Both the position numbers and the translations under genes were made by a program. Positions 47,612 through 57,235 of a DNA stretch of 64,000 nucleotides are shown here, piece by piece. The first letter of the stretch is position 1; every line of letters begins with the position of its first letter. The stretch is from contig NZ_POJH01000031.1 of NCBI RefSeq assembly GCF_002960625.1, positions 106,498-170,497 on the forward strand. The letters are read 5' to 3'. The notes beneath the pieces were generated by a model. That model did not search any database, had not been told where the DNA came from, and saw only the letters and a program-made list of their open reading frames with translations. Source of the stretch: Streptococcus suis (GTDB lineage: Bacteria; Bacillota; Bacilli; Lactobacillales; Streptococcaceae).

Positions 47612-47640
47612 ATTATAGCAAATTCTAGCAAGAAAGTTAA
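47612..47640 (-). promoter_or_regulatory. Promoter of the PPOX-family gene
   Basis: -35 TTAACT (47635-47640), 17-bp spacer and extended -10 TGC-TATAAT (47612-47617) on the minus strand. Nothing further is seen in 47641-47780. Confidence 0.6.
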
Positions 47641-47780
47641 GAAAAATTCCATTCATTTAAATAGATAATAAGAGGAGAAAGTAAGCTTGCACATTCTAAC
47701 AAGACAGATACCTAATATCTGATACTAGCTTCTTTTGACACAGGTAGACCATAAGACTAGAACTAGCTGTTTTCATTAAA

Positions 47781-47825
47781 AAAGATTGAAAGAATGATCA
47801 TTCAACGACCATCCCTTCAATCTCC
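47781..47825 (-). terminator. Terminator of the amino-acid permease gene
   Basis: AGATTGAA / TTCAATCT outer stem with an inner ATG/CAT pairing, then TTTTTT on the minus strand, about 20 bp past the stop. Confidence 0.65.
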
Positions 47826-47845
47826 AATCTTGATTTAACTGTTTT

Positions 47846-48517
47846 TTAATAGGTAGCCAAGCGTTTTTCCAAGTGTACTTGACCGACAGCATATAACGTA
47901 CAGATAACCCAATAAATGAGGGCAACACAGATATAGACTGTCATATAATCCGACTTGGCTCCACCGACTATCTTGGCCTTATTGAAAATCTCTGGTACAG
48001 TAATCATGGCTGTCAGAGAGGTACTTTTAACCATGTCCAAAAGCACATTGCTAAGAGGTGGCAGGGCAATTCGGAAGGCTTGGGGAATGATGATTTTTCT
48101 GTAAATCACATTGGTCCGCAAGCCCAAGGAACGCGCCGCCTCCCACTGTCCCTTATCAATCGCTGAAAGAGATGCACGAATAATTTCAGAAATGTAGGCA
48201 CTGGACATGGAAGTAAAAGCAATTATGGAGGCCGAAATCGCATCTAACTGTAGACCCATGAAGGGCAGACCAAAATAGATGAAAAAGAGGAGAACCATGA
48301 GAGGAATGCCCCTCATGAGAGAAATATGTGTCATCGCCAGCCAACGCAAGGGCGCTAACTTGGACATTCTAAGTAAGGCAACAAAGAAACCACAAAAGGT
48401 ACCCAAGGCAAAACCAATCAAAGACAGAGAAAGAGTGTAAGGTAAGCCTTCCAAAATCTGCGGAACGGCTTCCTTCGCAATCTCTGCATTAAAAACTGCC
48501 TGCCAGTTGATTTCCAT
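47846..48517 (-). CDS. Polar amino-acid ABC transporter permease
   Basis: This 223-residue BPD_transp_1 permease of the His/Glu/Gln family has MRGIPLMVLLFFIYFGLP and the EAA loop EAARSLGLRTNVIYRKIIIPQAFRIALPP. About five membrane helices. It pairs with the binding lipoprotein encoded 91 bp upstream. No ATPase gene adjoins them. Confidence 0.9.
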   Translation of the reverse strand: MEINWQAVFNAEIAKEAVPQILEGLPYTLSLSLIGFALGTFCGFFVALLRMSKLAPLRWLAMTHISLMRGIPLMVLLFFIYFGLPFMGLQLDAISASIIAFTSMSSAYISEIIRASLSAIDKGQWEAARSLGLRTNVIYRKIIIPQAFRIALPPLSNVLLDMVKSTSLTAMITVPEIFNKAKIVGGAKSDYMTVYICVALIYWVICTLYAVGQVHLEKRLATY

Positions 48518-48608
48518 ATCTTCTCCTCTTTCCTAAAAACCAGATAGACCTTGCCAGTCTTTAACTGACAAAGTCTATACAACATACAATTTAATTTCTT
48601 ACCAAGTC

Positions 48609-49487
48609 TTATTCAACTTCGATAACTGGCAATTTATCAGCATTTTCAACAGGGACTGTCAAGTCTTGTCCTGCATAATATTTCTCAGAAATTGCCTTCA
48701 AAGTTCCGTCAGCTTTCATCGCTTCAAGAGCTTCGTCAATTTTTTCTTTCAAGCTTGTGTCAGCCTTGCTCATAACAATCCCTTGTTCTGTTGGGTTGTA
48801 TTTAGCATCACCCATCTTCACCTTGATGTCTGGGAAGTTAGCATTTGCCCACTTGATAGCCATTACTTGTGTATAGTAGTCGTTTGGAATGAAATCTGTA
48901 CGACCTGTTGATACATCACGCAAGTAAACATCGTTGGTTACGTTGTCATAGATAACTGGCTCCGCACCTTGCTTTTCAGCAATTTTCATGTACTGAGTAC
49001 CTGCGCCACCACCAGCTTTCTTGCCAGTCCAGTCGCTCAAGTCAGCTGCTTCGATCCCTGATGAACCATCTTCACGGACGATATAACCACCAACTGAATA
49101 CTTGTAAGGGATAGAGAAGTTATACTTTTCCTTACGAGCTTCGGTCATGTCAAAGTTGTTAACAGAAATATCTACCTTACCACTGTCAACCGCTGTAAAG
49201 GCTTCTGCCACACCGATTTCTTGGTATTCAATTTCCAGTTTCAAACGCTTACCAATTTCATTGATCATGTCAATTTCATAACCGACCAATTCTTTGGCAT
49301 CGTTGTAGTAAGAAGTTGGGAAGAGGGTTCCTGGTGTAGCAACTTTCAAGACACCTGCTTCTTGTACTTTTTCCCACTGGGTTTGGCTAGCTGAAGAAGA
49401 GCTTTCTGTGCTTGTTGAAGTATTTGAACAAGCTGCAAGAGTAATTGATGAAACAAGCAGGGCTGATGCCAACAATTTTTTCAACAT
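48609..49487 (-). CDS. Amino-acid ABC transporter binding lipoprotein
   Basis: This 292-residue SBP_bac_3 lipoprotein has signal peptide ending LAAC (Cys20), a Ser/Thr linker, then WEKVQEAGVLKVATPGTLFPTSYYNDAKELVGYEIDMINEIGKRL, the standard opening of this family. Ligand unknown; cystine, glutamate or aromatic amino acids are all possible. The upstream region has a weak CodY-like match (49592-49606, 11/15) and TATAAA. Confidence 0.9.
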   Translation of the reverse strand: MLKKLLASALLVSSITLAACSNTSTSTESSSSASQTQWEKVQEAGVLKVATPGTLFPTSYYNDAKELVGYEIDMINEIGKRLKLEIEYQEIGVAEAFTAVDSGKVDISVNNFDMTEARKEKYNFSIPYKYSVGGYIVREDGSSGIEAADLSDWTGKKAGGGAGTQYMKIAEKQGAEPVIYDNVTNDVYLRDVSTGRTDFIPNDYYTQVMAIKWANANFPDIKVKMGDAKYNPTEQGIVMSKADTSLKEKIDEALEAMKADGTLKAISEKYYAGQDLTVPVENADKLPVIEVE

Positions 49488-49614
49488 AGGTTCTAATCTC
49501 CTTTGGAAGCTTGGGCTTCTCTGTTTTCTTTTTCTCGGTGTTAACCCACCAACTTTTATAGGGTAACACTTTTAAGGAGATTTGGCAAGTATTTTATCTG
49601 AAAAATGTATTCCC

Positions 49615-51063
49615 TTACAAGTTGAGTAAACCTGCTGCCTCCATCTGGTCTGCCAACTGCAAGAGTAAATCCTCTCGTCCCTTGGCTGCTGTGAATTGAA
49701 TGCCGATTGGCAAGCCGTCAGCCCGCACATAAGTTGGCAGAGAAATAGCTGGCTGACCACAAATATTGGCCTGCTGCGTAAAGGGGGTTAGGGCCAGACT
49801 ATCCTCGAACATTTGCCAGATCAGGTCCTGCTGCTCTTCCATAGAATAATTCTGGGTCTGCTTGAGGCGGTCCAGCAAATCTGCTGGCAGGTCAAATTGC
49901 CCATGCTTGGGCGCTACATCCGCCACTGTCGGCGTCAGGAGCAAGTCGTATTCCTCATGGAAACGTGCCATTCTGGCTCCAAACTGGTCCCAGTCCAAGA
50001 GGGCCTTGGAGTGCAATTTGGCTGGAATGGTTTGCCCGCTCTGGTAAATAGCCCAGGACATGACTTCCATGTCATCCAAGGTCATCTGACGCCCAAAAGC
50101 TGCTTCGATGTCGTCAAACATCTGGGCTGTGTCCACGCTGTTCATCAGGTAGAAGGATTTCATCAGGGCCACTCCATCCAGAGGATATTCTGATAATTCC
50201 ACCACTTCATGCCCCAAATTTGCCAAGTGATGACAGGCTTTTTGAACCGCTTCTACCGCTTCAGGACTGACCTTGCTGCCTACTGGCGACTTGGTATAAT
50301 AGGCAATTTTAAGGGGGCGTGAACCTTTTCCAAAAACCTCCTCTTCACTCAGCTTGGCAAGGGGAAAGGGAGCTTCTAGCTGATAGTCCTGGAAATGATA
50401 GAGCAGGCGCTGGGTATCGCGTACCGACTTGTTCAGGGCAAAATTGACAGATGCCCCCTGCCAGCCACGATAGGACTTAGGTCCAACTGGAATCCGACCA
50501 CGACTGGTTTTGAGCCCAATTAAGCCATTGAAGGAGGCAGGGATGCGAATAGACCCCCCGCCATCCGATGCAGCTGCAATAGAAACCATGCCTGAAGCTA
50601 GTGCTGCGGCTGCACCACCACTTGAGCCACCGGCATTACGGCTAGTATCCAAGGGAAGATTGACTGCTCCATGTATGCTGGCGTCTGAGATATTTTTGAA
50701 GCCGAATTCTGGCGTGTTGGTTCGACCGACAATGATAAAACCCAAGTCCTTCAAGCGTTGGACATAGGTATCGGTATGGCCTGCTGGTCGACCAGCAAGC
50801 AGGCGAGAACCTGCAGAAGATGGCTGCCCCTTTTCATTTTGCCCCAAATCCTTGAGCAAGAAGGGAACCCCTGCAAATGGCTTACCCAGATAGTCTTCTT
50901 TTTCCGCTTCTTTCAAGGCTTCTTCATATTGCTTGCTGACAACCGCATTGAGGGTGGGATTGAGTTTTTCTATTCTGTCAATCGTTTCTTGTACCAATTC
51001 CTTGGCAGAAACCTGTTTCTGATTGACAGCCTGAGCCATGGCTGTCGCATCTTTCCATTCCAT
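49615..51063 (-). CDS. Amidase-signature hydrolase at the end of the lipoyl operon
   Basis: This 482-residue amidase-signature enzyme has a complete Ser-cisSer-Lys triad: Lys71 (PFLLKDLG), Ser147 (NAGGSSGG) and Ser171 (DGGGSIRIPASFNGLIGLK). It is often annotated as a generic or 6-aminohexanoate-dimer-type amidase, with no support for that substrate. It begins 20 bp after the lipoate ligase gene, with AGAGG upstream, so it belongs to the lipoylation operon. The enterococcal lipoamidase is also an amidase-signature enzyme, though longer. A role in releasing lipoate from lipoyl-lysine is plausible but unproven. GatA is excluded by context and lack of gatBC. Confidence 0.82.
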   Translation of the reverse strand: MEWKDATAMAQAVNQKQVSAKELVQETIDRIEKLNPTLNAVVSKQYEEALKEAEKEDYLGKPFAGVPFLLKDLGQNEKGQPSSAGSRLLAGRPAGHTDTYVQRLKDLGFIIVGRTNTPEFGFKNISDASIHGAVNLPLDTSRNAGGSSGGAAAALASGMVSIAAASDGGGSIRIPASFNGLIGLKTSRGRIPVGPKSYRGWQGASVNFALNKSVRDTQRLLYHFQDYQLEAPFPLAKLSEEEVFGKGSRPLKIAYYTKSPVGSKVSPEAVEAVQKACHHLANLGHEVVELSEYPLDGVALMKSFYLMNSVDTAQMFDDIEAAFGRQMTLDDMEVMSWAIYQSGQTIPAKLHSKALLDWDQFGARMARFHEEYDLLLTPTVADVAPKHGQFDLPADLLDRLKQTQNYSMEEQQDLIWQMFEDSLALTPFTQQANICGQPAISLPTYVRADGLPIGIQFTAAKGREDLLLQLADQMEAAGLLNL

Positions 51064-51083
51064 AAGGACCTCTATTTCTGTTT

Positions 51084-52109
51084 TTATCCTTCACTCAGCA
51101 TCAAGCCGACCAATTCTTCCGCACTAATCTTACCAAAATAATGGGCCATATCCAAATCTGCCAAGGCTGCTTGAAGGTCTTCTTCGAGCAAACGTGTACC
51201 GATTAGCTTGTTTTCGACTTCGTCAATATTGCCCTTGGCAAAGAAATCTCCGTAAATACGGCATTTGGCAATGCGGCCTTTTTCAACTTCGAGGTGAATA
51301 TCCACGGTTCCCCCAGCAAAACGACCATCACGGTGGTAGCTATACTGTGGCGAATTGCCGTAGTTCCATTCCCAGTTCTTGTACTTGTCTGCCACCAATT
51401 TGTCAATAGCTGCCCAGTCTTCCTCAGTCAAGACATAGCGTTTGGCCTGGTCGATGGAGTCAATACCCAATAACTTGCAAGTAATGAGGTTCTTAAATTC
51501 CTCTGTTGTGACCGACTGATATTCTTCTGCCAGATATGGACGGATGGTTCCCACACGGCTTTTGACAGACTTGATGCCTTTTGATTCAATCTTTTTCTTA
51601 TTGGGATTGAGGACCTTGGACATGGCTTCTTCGTCAATATCCAAAAGAAGAGAGTAGCCACCATAGACACGGTTGTTGCTGATGGTCATGGCTGCACCTG
51701 ATACCTTTTTCCCTTCAATCACCAGGTCATTTCGTCCTGTTTGCTCTACCTCAACAGCTCCTAGCTCATGTAGGGCCTTGATGGCAGGCTGGTAGGCACG
51801 TTTGAAATCTCCGAAAATCCCGTTGTCCTGAATCAAGTAGCAGACATTGACAGAACCCTTGTCCACATAGATGGCACCGCCACCTGTATCACGACGGACT
51901 AAGAGAATATTGTTCTCTTTGAGGTAGTCTTCATTGATTTCGACCAAGGCATTTTGGAACTTGCCAATCTCTACCTTGGGGTCACAATAGTAAGGGAAGA
52001 GAATGTCGTCATCCAAGAAGACATTTTGTTGAACATAGACCTGCATAGCTAGAGCAACTGCTCCATCGCTGACATATTGACCGTTGCGGATTGGTTCGAT
52101 TAGGTACAT
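51084..52109 (-). CDS. lplA: Lipoate-protein ligase A
   Basis: This 341-residue ligase activates lipoate with ATP and attaches it to a lysine of lipoyl domains. [21 protein letters not shown] and [16 protein letters not shown] are the lipoate-binding and adenylation motifs; the C-terminal accessory domain (about 250-341, [25 protein letters not shown]) is present, so it is a full LplA. GGAG Shine-Dalgarno; overlaps the SirTM gene by 10 bp. Confidence 0.93.
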   Translation of the reverse strand: MYLIEPIRNGQYVSDGAVALAMQVYVQQNVFLDDDILFPYYCDPKVEIGKFQNALVEINEDYLKENNILLVRRDTGGGAIYVDKGSVNVCYLIQDNGIFGDFKRAYQPAIKALHELGAVEVEQTGRNDLVIEGKKVSGAAMTISNNRVYGGYSLLLDIDEEAMSKVLNPNKKKIESKGIKSVKSRVGTIRPYLAEEYQSVTTEEFKNLITCKLLGIDSIDQAKRYVLTEEDWAAIDKLVADKYKNWEWNYGNSPQYSYHRDGRFAGGTVDIHLEVEKGRIAKCRIYGDFFAKGNIDEVENKLIGTRLLEEDLQAALADLDMAHYFGKISAEELVGLMLSEG

Positions 52110-52990
52110 GGGGTATCTCCTTTAAAATAAATTTTATGGGTTTCTTTTAATAATTGGGCACTGTCTTCTGCCAGGGTCAAACTTCGTTCCCTAATAGGCA
52201 GAGGCAGGCGATAGTGTTTTTGATTAAGACAGACATAGAGGGCCTGGGGATTTTGCTGAACTCTTGTTTGAAAAGGTGTCTTGATAAACTGCGGCGTGGT
52301 AAAGCCAATCCCAATTTCCAGATAGAGAACCTTGCCTGTTTGATAGCTTTCCAAAAAGGCATCGTAGCGGGCTTTTTGGGCAAAGAAATCTGGTGATTCA
52401 ACCATGCCCTTCTCTGCATTGCGTTTGTTAATCTCGAAAGGAGCATCACAGACTGGACAACGCGGAATCAGGTCATAGGGAATCTTCATATCCTCCTGCT
52501 CTGCTACCATACGGCGAATGAGGGCATCATCGCGATAGGTCTGGTCATGGCAATGACGACTGCATTGCCAGAGACCGTATTCCCCTTGAATATGGAAAAT
52601 CTTATTTCTATCGTAGTCGGCCACCCAAAAGGCATTGTCTGCATTGGTGGTGATGATATGATAGGGCTTGGTTTCTAAAAGCTCCCGCAAATGAATATAG
52701 GAAGCACCGACAGGCTGGTCCAGATAATTAAGGGCAACAAAGCGGCTCTGAAAGGCCCAGTATTCCTCCGTGCTTTCAAAGTCAAAAAGGCTGGCCTGCA
52801 ACATATCCAAAAAGCCGTACTTGGCGATAAAATCAGGAAAGGCAGCTTCGAAACGAGGACCGATGTAGGTAAAGCCATCCGCCGCAGACATGCCTGCTCC
52901 AATGCCCACCACCACCGCATCAGCTTCAGCCAGCAAGCCAGCAAGCAGCTCTGCCTGAGTTTTTTCTTCTTGTTTAAGCGTCTGCCACAT
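52100..52990 (-). CDS. SirTM-class sirtuin, protein ADP-ribosyltransferase
   Basis: This protein (296 aa) is a class M sirtuin. Numbered from an alternative ATG two codons upstream, the NAD-binding [11 protein letters not shown] lies at 31-41, TTNADN supplies Asn118, the usual catalytic His is replaced by Gln137 (FHIQGEYG), and Arg192 is present. These match the residues reported for the S. pyogenes SirTM, which ADP-ribosylates GcvH-L and lacks deacetylase activity. Zinc Cys pairs are in WQCSRHCH and PRCPVC. I use ATG 52990, six bases after AGGAGG; ATG 52996 abuts that site. Overlaps the macrodomain gene by 17 bp. Confidence 0.93.
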   Translation of the reverse strand: MWQTLKQEEKTQAELLAGLLAEADAVVVGIGAGMSAADGFTYIGPRFEAAFPDFIAKYGFLDMLQASLFDFESTEEYWAFQSRFVALNYLDQPVGASYIHLRELLETKPYHIITTNADNAFWVADYDRNKIFHIQGEYGLWQCSRHCHDQTYRDDALIRRMVAEQEDMKIPYDLIPRCPVCDAPFEINKRNAEKGMVESPDFFAQKARYDAFLESYQTGKVLYLEIGIGFTTPQFIKTPFQTRVQQNPQALYVCLNQKHYRLPLPIRERSLTLAEDSAQLLKETHKIYFKGDTPCT

Positions 52991-53795
52991 GGACATCCTC
53001 CTTTTCTCCTAATAAGGCTGTATAGTAGCCCTGGTCTTCCACCGTATAGGTCGAAAAAATGACATTTAGGGGATAGGCTGTTTCCACCAACCACTTGCGG
53101 ACAGTAGGAACTGCCACTTCTGCCGCCTGGTCCTTAGGATAGCCAAATTCCCCTGTTGACAGGGCTGGAAAGGCAAGTGTCCCCAGTCCACGCGCCATAG
53201 CCTCCTCTAAACAGGACAAGTAGCACTGCTCCAAAAGTCCTTTTCGAATAGGTGAAACAGACTCGCCTTCTGGAATAAAAGGTCCCACCACATGGAAAAC
53301 CAAACCAGCTGGCAGGTGAAAACCAGGTGTCACCATGACCTTGCCAACTGCTGCTGGAAGACCTTGGTCTTCCATTTTCTTGGCACAAAACTGGCGTAAC
53401 TCCAAACCAGCAAAGGTATGGAGGGCATTGTCCAGACAGGCGTGGTTGGGGATAAAACAGCCTAGCATCTGACTATTGGCAGCGTTGACCACTGCATCAA
53501 CCTGCAAATGACACAAATCTCCTGGATAGAGAAAAATCTGAGGATCGCTCGTCGGCTGACAGACTGACACATCCTGCATATGTTCCTCATGATAGGCTGC
53601 TAGAAAGGCCTCCTCCGCTACCAGATAGTCCGCCCCAATCGGTCCCGCTGGTCGTTGATTGACCAAACCTCTCCAAATCGGAAGAGCCTCTTCAAGACTA
53701 GTCAATTCAAGCTCCGCTGACTGTAGATCACCCTTCTCAGTCTTCAAGATGGCAATCATAGACCTCAGCAAGTCCAGCATCTCTTCCTTAAGCAT
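52974..53795 (-). CDS. Zinc-type macrodomain ADP-ribosyl hydrolase
   Basis: This 273-residue protein removes ADP-ribose from the SirTM target. The N-terminal helical part (1-85) precedes the macrodomain (about 86-265): [19 protein letters not shown], and the zinc ligands Cys113, His118 and Cys120 in [16 protein letters not shown], characteristic of SirTM-linked macrodomains, then [14 protein letters not shown] choose ATG 53795 inside the end of gcvH-L; a TTG two codons earlier is possible. No clear Shine-Dalgarno, consistent with coupled translation. Confidence 0.92.
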   Translation of the reverse strand: MLKEEMLDLLRSMIAILKTEKGDLQSAELELTSLEEALPIWRGLVNQRPAGPIGADYLVAEEAFLAAYHEEHMQDVSVCQPTSDPQIFLYPGDLCHLQVDAVVNAANSQMLGCFIPNHACLDNALHTFAGLELRQFCAKKMEDQGLPAAVGKVMVTPGFHLPAGLVFHVVGPFIPEGESVSPIRKGLLEQCYLSCLEEAMARGLGTLAFPALSTGEFGYPKDQAAEVAVPTVRKWLVETAYPLNVIFSTYTVEDQGYYTALLGEKEDVHVADA

Positions 53796-54120
53796 CTTCA
53801 AGTGCTAAAAAGGCTTCTTCAGACACATCGGTCAAGCGAATCAACCAGTTTTCCTCTGGTTTTTCCGAATTGAGCAGGGTTGGTTGTTCCAGAGCAGCCG
53901 TATTGCGCTCTACCACCCGACCTGCAATAGGGGTCAGGATAGCCATAACTGTTTTTGAGGCTTCGAGATTGAGAATCTCATCATTGACCTCCAAGACTTC
54001 CTTGTCGGAAAAAATAACAAAACCAAGTGTACCGACATCATCCTGCAACTCTGCTGTCATACGAATAGTGTACATAGCATCTTCTTTTTCTACCCAGAGG
54101 TAGTTGGCAATTTTTTTCAT
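53788..54120 (-). CDS. gcvH-L: Glycine-cleavage-H-like lipoyl carrier protein (GcvH-L)
   Basis: This 110-residue GcvH-like lipoyl carrier has the lipoylation lysine Lys56 in [10 protein letters not shown] (replacing the ESVKA motif of true GcvH) and IAGRVVERN downstream. Asp27/Asp28 (LQDDVG) correspond to the segment where the SirTM homologue places ADP-ribose. No glycine-cleavage P, T or L genes are nearby, as in other SirTM operons. Overlaps the LLM oxidoreductase gene by 4 bp. Confidence 0.92.
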   Translation of the reverse strand: MKKIANYLWVEKEDAMYTIRMTAELQDDVGTLGFVIFSDKEVLEVNDEILNLEASKTVMAILTPIAGRVVERNTAALEQPTLLNSEKPEENWLIRLTDVSEEAFLALEDA

Positions 54121-55112
54121 AGTGTCTCACTTTCTACAATTTGTGCTAGTAATTCGATGGCTTTCAAGCGATTATCAATTCCTGAAACCAAGGGGATAAA
54201 GAGGAGTTCGTCTGGCTGACAAGCTTCAACCAGTCTTTCAAGTTGCTCCTTGACTTCTGCTGGATTGCCGATTATCATCCTACTACGGTGCTGGGTAATT
54301 CTTTCCCTATCCTGCTCCGTCAGTTCATAGGCCTGATAGGTGGCTAGGCTTGGAAAATGGGTAAACTCATTAAAATCTTGCTTGCCCAACATCCAAATAT
54401 CTAGTGATTTTGCTAGGTCTTCTGCCTCCTGACTGGTTTCCGCAATCACGACAAAGAGGGCCAGGGCAAAATGCGGTTGCGCCATGATGTCTGACGGCTG
54501 AAACTCCCTGCGGTAATCCTGAGCCAATTTTCCAGCTGTTTCCACAGGATCATGGGGAATGTAAGGGAAGCTACCAAAGACATAGCCCAAGCCCTCCTTA
54601 GCAGACAGGGCCATGGACTGACCACCCATCCCTAAGGTGAAGATTTCTGGGTAGCTTGCAGGCTTGGGCGACAGACCAATGGCTTCATCTTTTCCTGTTA
54701 GATAACCTGTAAACTGCTGGACCCATTGATCAAATTGACTGGGTTGAAACTGGCTACGCATGTGCTCTTTAACCAGAGCCGTTCCAGTAGAATTTCCCAA
54801 GCCGATGTCCACCCGACCTGGAAAAAGAGTTTCCAAACTGGCTGCCAGCTCTGCTATTTTATAAGGCGAATAATGCAAGCCCATGATACCGCCCGAACCC
54901 AGATGAATCCGCTGGGTCTGACTGGCCAAGTAAGAAATCACGACCTCGGGACTGCCGATGGTCAGGGCATGGACATTGTGGTGCTCCGCCAACCAAAACC
55001 GATGGTAGCCCAAGCGATCCGCCGCCTGCACCAGCGCCAAACTATCCTGCCAGGCCTCCTGGTAGGTCCGCCCCTCATCCAAAAGCCCATAGTCCAAAAG
55101 ACTAATTTTCAT
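54117..55112 (-). CDS. LLM-class flavin-dependent oxidoreductase
   Basis: This 331-residue protein is of the bacterial luciferase-like monooxygenase family: [48 protein letters not shown] and [23 protein letters not shown]. Members use reduced FMN. It is a standard member of SirTM/GcvH-L operons and may act with the lipoyl carrier in oxidative-stress chemistry; the substrate is unknown. Overlaps the OYE gene by 11 bp. Confidence 0.9.
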   Translation of the reverse strand: MKISLLDYGLLDEGRTYQEAWQDSLALVQAADRLGYHRFWLAEHHNVHALTIGSPEVVISYLASQTQRIHLGSGGIMGLHYSPYKIAELAASLETLFPGRVDIGLGNSTGTALVKEHMRSQFQPSQFDQWVQQFTGYLTGKDEAIGLSPKPASYPEIFTLGMGGQSMALSAKEGLGYVFGSFPYIPHDPVETAGKLAQDYRREFQPSDIMAQPHFALALFVVIAETSQEAEDLAKSLDIWMLGKQDFNEFTHFPSLATYQAYELTEQDRERITQHRSRMIIGNPAEVKEQLERLVEACQPDELLFIPLVSGIDNRLKAIELLAQIVESETL

Positions 55113-56304
55113 ACCTTTCCTCCTCGTAGTGTTTTTCTAGGCTACGGAAAACCTCTCTCGATTCTTTCGGCAACGACTCCCCATAGTCCATCAAGGGAAC
55201 AATATCCTTGAAAGAGGCCTGGGGAATAGCCAGCTTAGATAGGTCTTCTGGCTTGATCCGCAATTGGATGTCTTCTGGCTTGCCGGCCGCAATCTTGTGA
55301 ACAAACTCAGGATCGGTGATAAAAGGTGTTGACAGACCAACCATATCCGCATGCTCCAAGGCCTCAATAGCCTTCTCCGCCGAATTGATACCCCCTGTCG
55401 CCATAACCACCAGCCTATCCTTTAAGGCATCGTGGACCACCTGATTAACCAAGCGCCCCTGATGACGCCCAGATCCTCGAACCTGATTACGAAAGACATC
55501 ATGCCCCCATGAAGCGATGGCTAGGTAGTCAATCCTTGCGACATCCAAAGCCATGTCCATGAACTGTAAAAATTCCTCGATAGAATAGCCGATACTGGCT
55601 CCCCTTGTTTCCTCAGGCGTTGCCCGAAAACCAAGGATAAAGTCAGCTGGCGCCAACTGGTCAATCACTTCCTGAACCTTCCGCAAGACTTCTAAACCAA
55701 AACGGGAACGATTTTCCAAGTTTTGACAGCCATAGCGGTCCTGACGTTGATTGGAAAAGGTCGAAAAGAAGGTCTGAATCAGCAAGCGCTGGGCAGAAGA
55801 GATCTCCACTCCTGCAAAACCCGCCTCAATAGCCCGTCGCGTCGCCTGACCATAGGCCTCTACCAGCTCTTCCAGCTCTGCTATGGTCAACTCCTTGACC
55901 TCATGGGGAAAGGGAGCATGGAGTTTCATGGGACTGGGACCATAGACCAGCTTGTCCCGCTGAAGGGTGTGGCTGGAAAAACGACCAGCATGGGTCAGTT
56001 GCAAGATTGCCTTTGCACCCTTGGACTGCATGACCTGGGCCAGTTTTCGCAAACCATCAACATCCTCATCCTTGGCCACGCTAAAGCCAAACTCGAACAA
56101 TTGTCCCTTGGGGTCCACATAAGCCGCCCCTGTGATTTGCAATGGAGCCGCATCCGCCCGCCGCTCCGCATAGTCCAAATCATCCTGGGTCACCAAGCCA
56201 TCCGCTGTGGAGGAATTGGTCACCATGGGCGACAGGACAAAACGATTGGCTAGGACGGTTTGGTGCAATGGCAGAGCTTCAAATAATGCTTGATAGGTTT
56301 CCAT
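55102..56304 (-). CDS. Old-yellow-enzyme-type NADH-dependent flavin oxidoreductase
   Basis: This 400-residue TIM-barrel FMN protein has NRFVLSPMVTNSSTADGLVT, AKAILQLTHAGR, AGFAGVEISSAQRLLIQTFFSTFSNQR and VVMATGGINSAEKAIEAL. The usual active-site HGAHGYL motif reads EISSAQRLLIQ here, that is without the paired His residues, so chemistry may differ from classical enoate reductases. GGAGG before ATG. Located eight bases after the first ligase gene. Confidence 0.9.
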   Translation of the reverse strand: METYQALFEALPLHQTVLANRFVLSPMVTNSSTADGLVTQDDLDYAERRADAAPLQITGAAYVDPKGQLFEFGFSVAKDEDVDGLRKLAQVMQSKGAKAILQLTHAGRFSSHTLQRDKLVYGPSPMKLHAPFPHEVKELTIAELEELVEAYGQATRRAIEAGFAGVEISSAQRLLIQTFFSTFSNQRQDRYGCQNLENRSRFGLEVLRKVQEVIDQLAPADFILGFRATPEETRGASIGYSIEEFLQFMDMALDVARIDYLAIASWGHDVFRNQVRGSGRHQGRLVNQVVHDALKDRLVVMATGGINSAEKAIEALEHADMVGLSTPFITDPEFVHKIAAGKPEDIQLRIKPEDLSKLAIPQASFKDIVPLMDYGESLPKESREVFRSLEKHYEEERYEN

Positions 56305-56312
56305 ATTTCCTC

Positions 56313-57140
56313 CTAGATACCATATTTTTCCATAGACTGCTTGATGGTCTTTCCGAGCGCCATAAAATCAGCCATGTTGTCCGACGAGGGATAAAAGGTG
56401 GTTAGAAAAGCCCCGTTTTCAATCAACACACGCTCAATTCGTGTTTTCATATCCTCCACCGTCAAAGCCTGACCGACCAAGTCTGACAGATTAGCCATCG
56501 AATTCGGATTTACTTGCGGAAATCTGTCCGATACTGCTTGCGGAGCAAAACTTGCCGCATAAAAATCAGCCACCACTTGCCCCCGTTTCATTTGATTGCC
56601 CGATACACTGATATAGGCAGAAATAGCAATAGCTTCTTGATAAATCCTCTGAGCCAACCCAGCAAACTTCCGCCCCTCGATACTAAGGTCGTAGGTCCCA
56701 GGACAGTAGGAAGTTGCCACCTCACCACTGACCACATCGAAGGGAAAATCCGAAAGCGCCTGGGCAATCAAATCCACCATGACCTGATAAGACTCCCGCA
56801 AATCAACCTTGTGACCAGAAGGATTGGGCAAAATCAGAGTGACATTTAAAATCCCTTCATCCGCAACGACTGCCAAACCGCCCAAACTCCGAATAATAGG
56901 ACTGTAGCCTGCCTGACCAATACTGGCTAAGCCCTTGTCCAGCTGGGCCACCTGACTGTCCATCATCCCCAGAATGACCGTTTGGTCCATGGGCCAAAAA
57001 TGTAAAATTCCTGTATTGGACTGACGATTGACCTCGCGCAAAAAGACCTCTGTCCACACCAACGGCCCTTGTTTCAAACCTGTCAAGCCAGACCGATCTT
57101 CGTATTTTTTTATGGTTACATTCTCAACCCAAGATTTCAT
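56313..57140 (-). CDS. Lipoate/octanoate transferase or ligase (LplA2-like)
   Basis: This 275-residue BPL/LplA/LipB-fold protein begins the operon. RSLGGLAVVADEGILNVTLIL and IEGRKFAGLAQRIY are the LplA2/LipL-type motifs; the classical RRxxGGG is RSLGG and the C-terminal accessory domain of LplA is missing. In SirTM operons this enzyme modifies GcvH-L specifically, or transfers lipoyl groups between carriers. Start ATG 57140 has only a weak GAAAGAG ribosome site. Confidence 0.88.
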   Translation of the reverse strand: MKSWVENVTIKKYEDRSGLTGLKQGPLVWTEVFLREVNRQSNTGILHFWPMDQTVILGMMDSQVAQLDKGLASIGQAGYSPIIRSLGGLAVVADEGILNVTLILPNPSGHKVDLRESYQVMVDLIAQALSDFPFDVVSGEVATSYCPGTYDLSIEGRKFAGLAQRIYQEAIAISAYISVSGNQMKRGQVVADFYAASFAPQAVSDRFPQVNPNSMANLSDLVGQALTVEDMKTRIERVLIENGAFLTTFYPSSDNMADFMALGKTIKQSMEKYGI

Positions 57141-57141
57141 C

Positions 57142-57178
57142 CGTAAGCGTTCTCTTTCAATTTGCTATCCCTATTTTA
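57142..57178 (-). promoter_or_regulatory. Lipoyl-operon promoter and cre-like site
   Basis: A TAAAAT -10 (57173-57178) lies about 32 bp upstream of the ATG. AGAGAACGCTTACG (57142-57155, minus) matches 11 of 14 cre positions around the central AACGCTT and lies between -10 and start, where CcpA would block elongation. Tentative. Confidence 0.4.
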
Positions 57179-57235
57179 ACACAAAGCGATTTAATACAAC
57201 CGAAAAAATGTTATTTCCTTTATGAAAAACAGAAA

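Noticed and set aside
49615..51063. Amidase as GatA of the tRNA amidotransferase
   Set aside because: No gatB or gatC nearby, and the gene belongs to the lipoyl operon.
52100..52990. Sirtuin as a CobB-type protein deacetylase
   Set aside because: The catalytic His is replaced by Gln and the context is that of the ADP-ribosylating class M.
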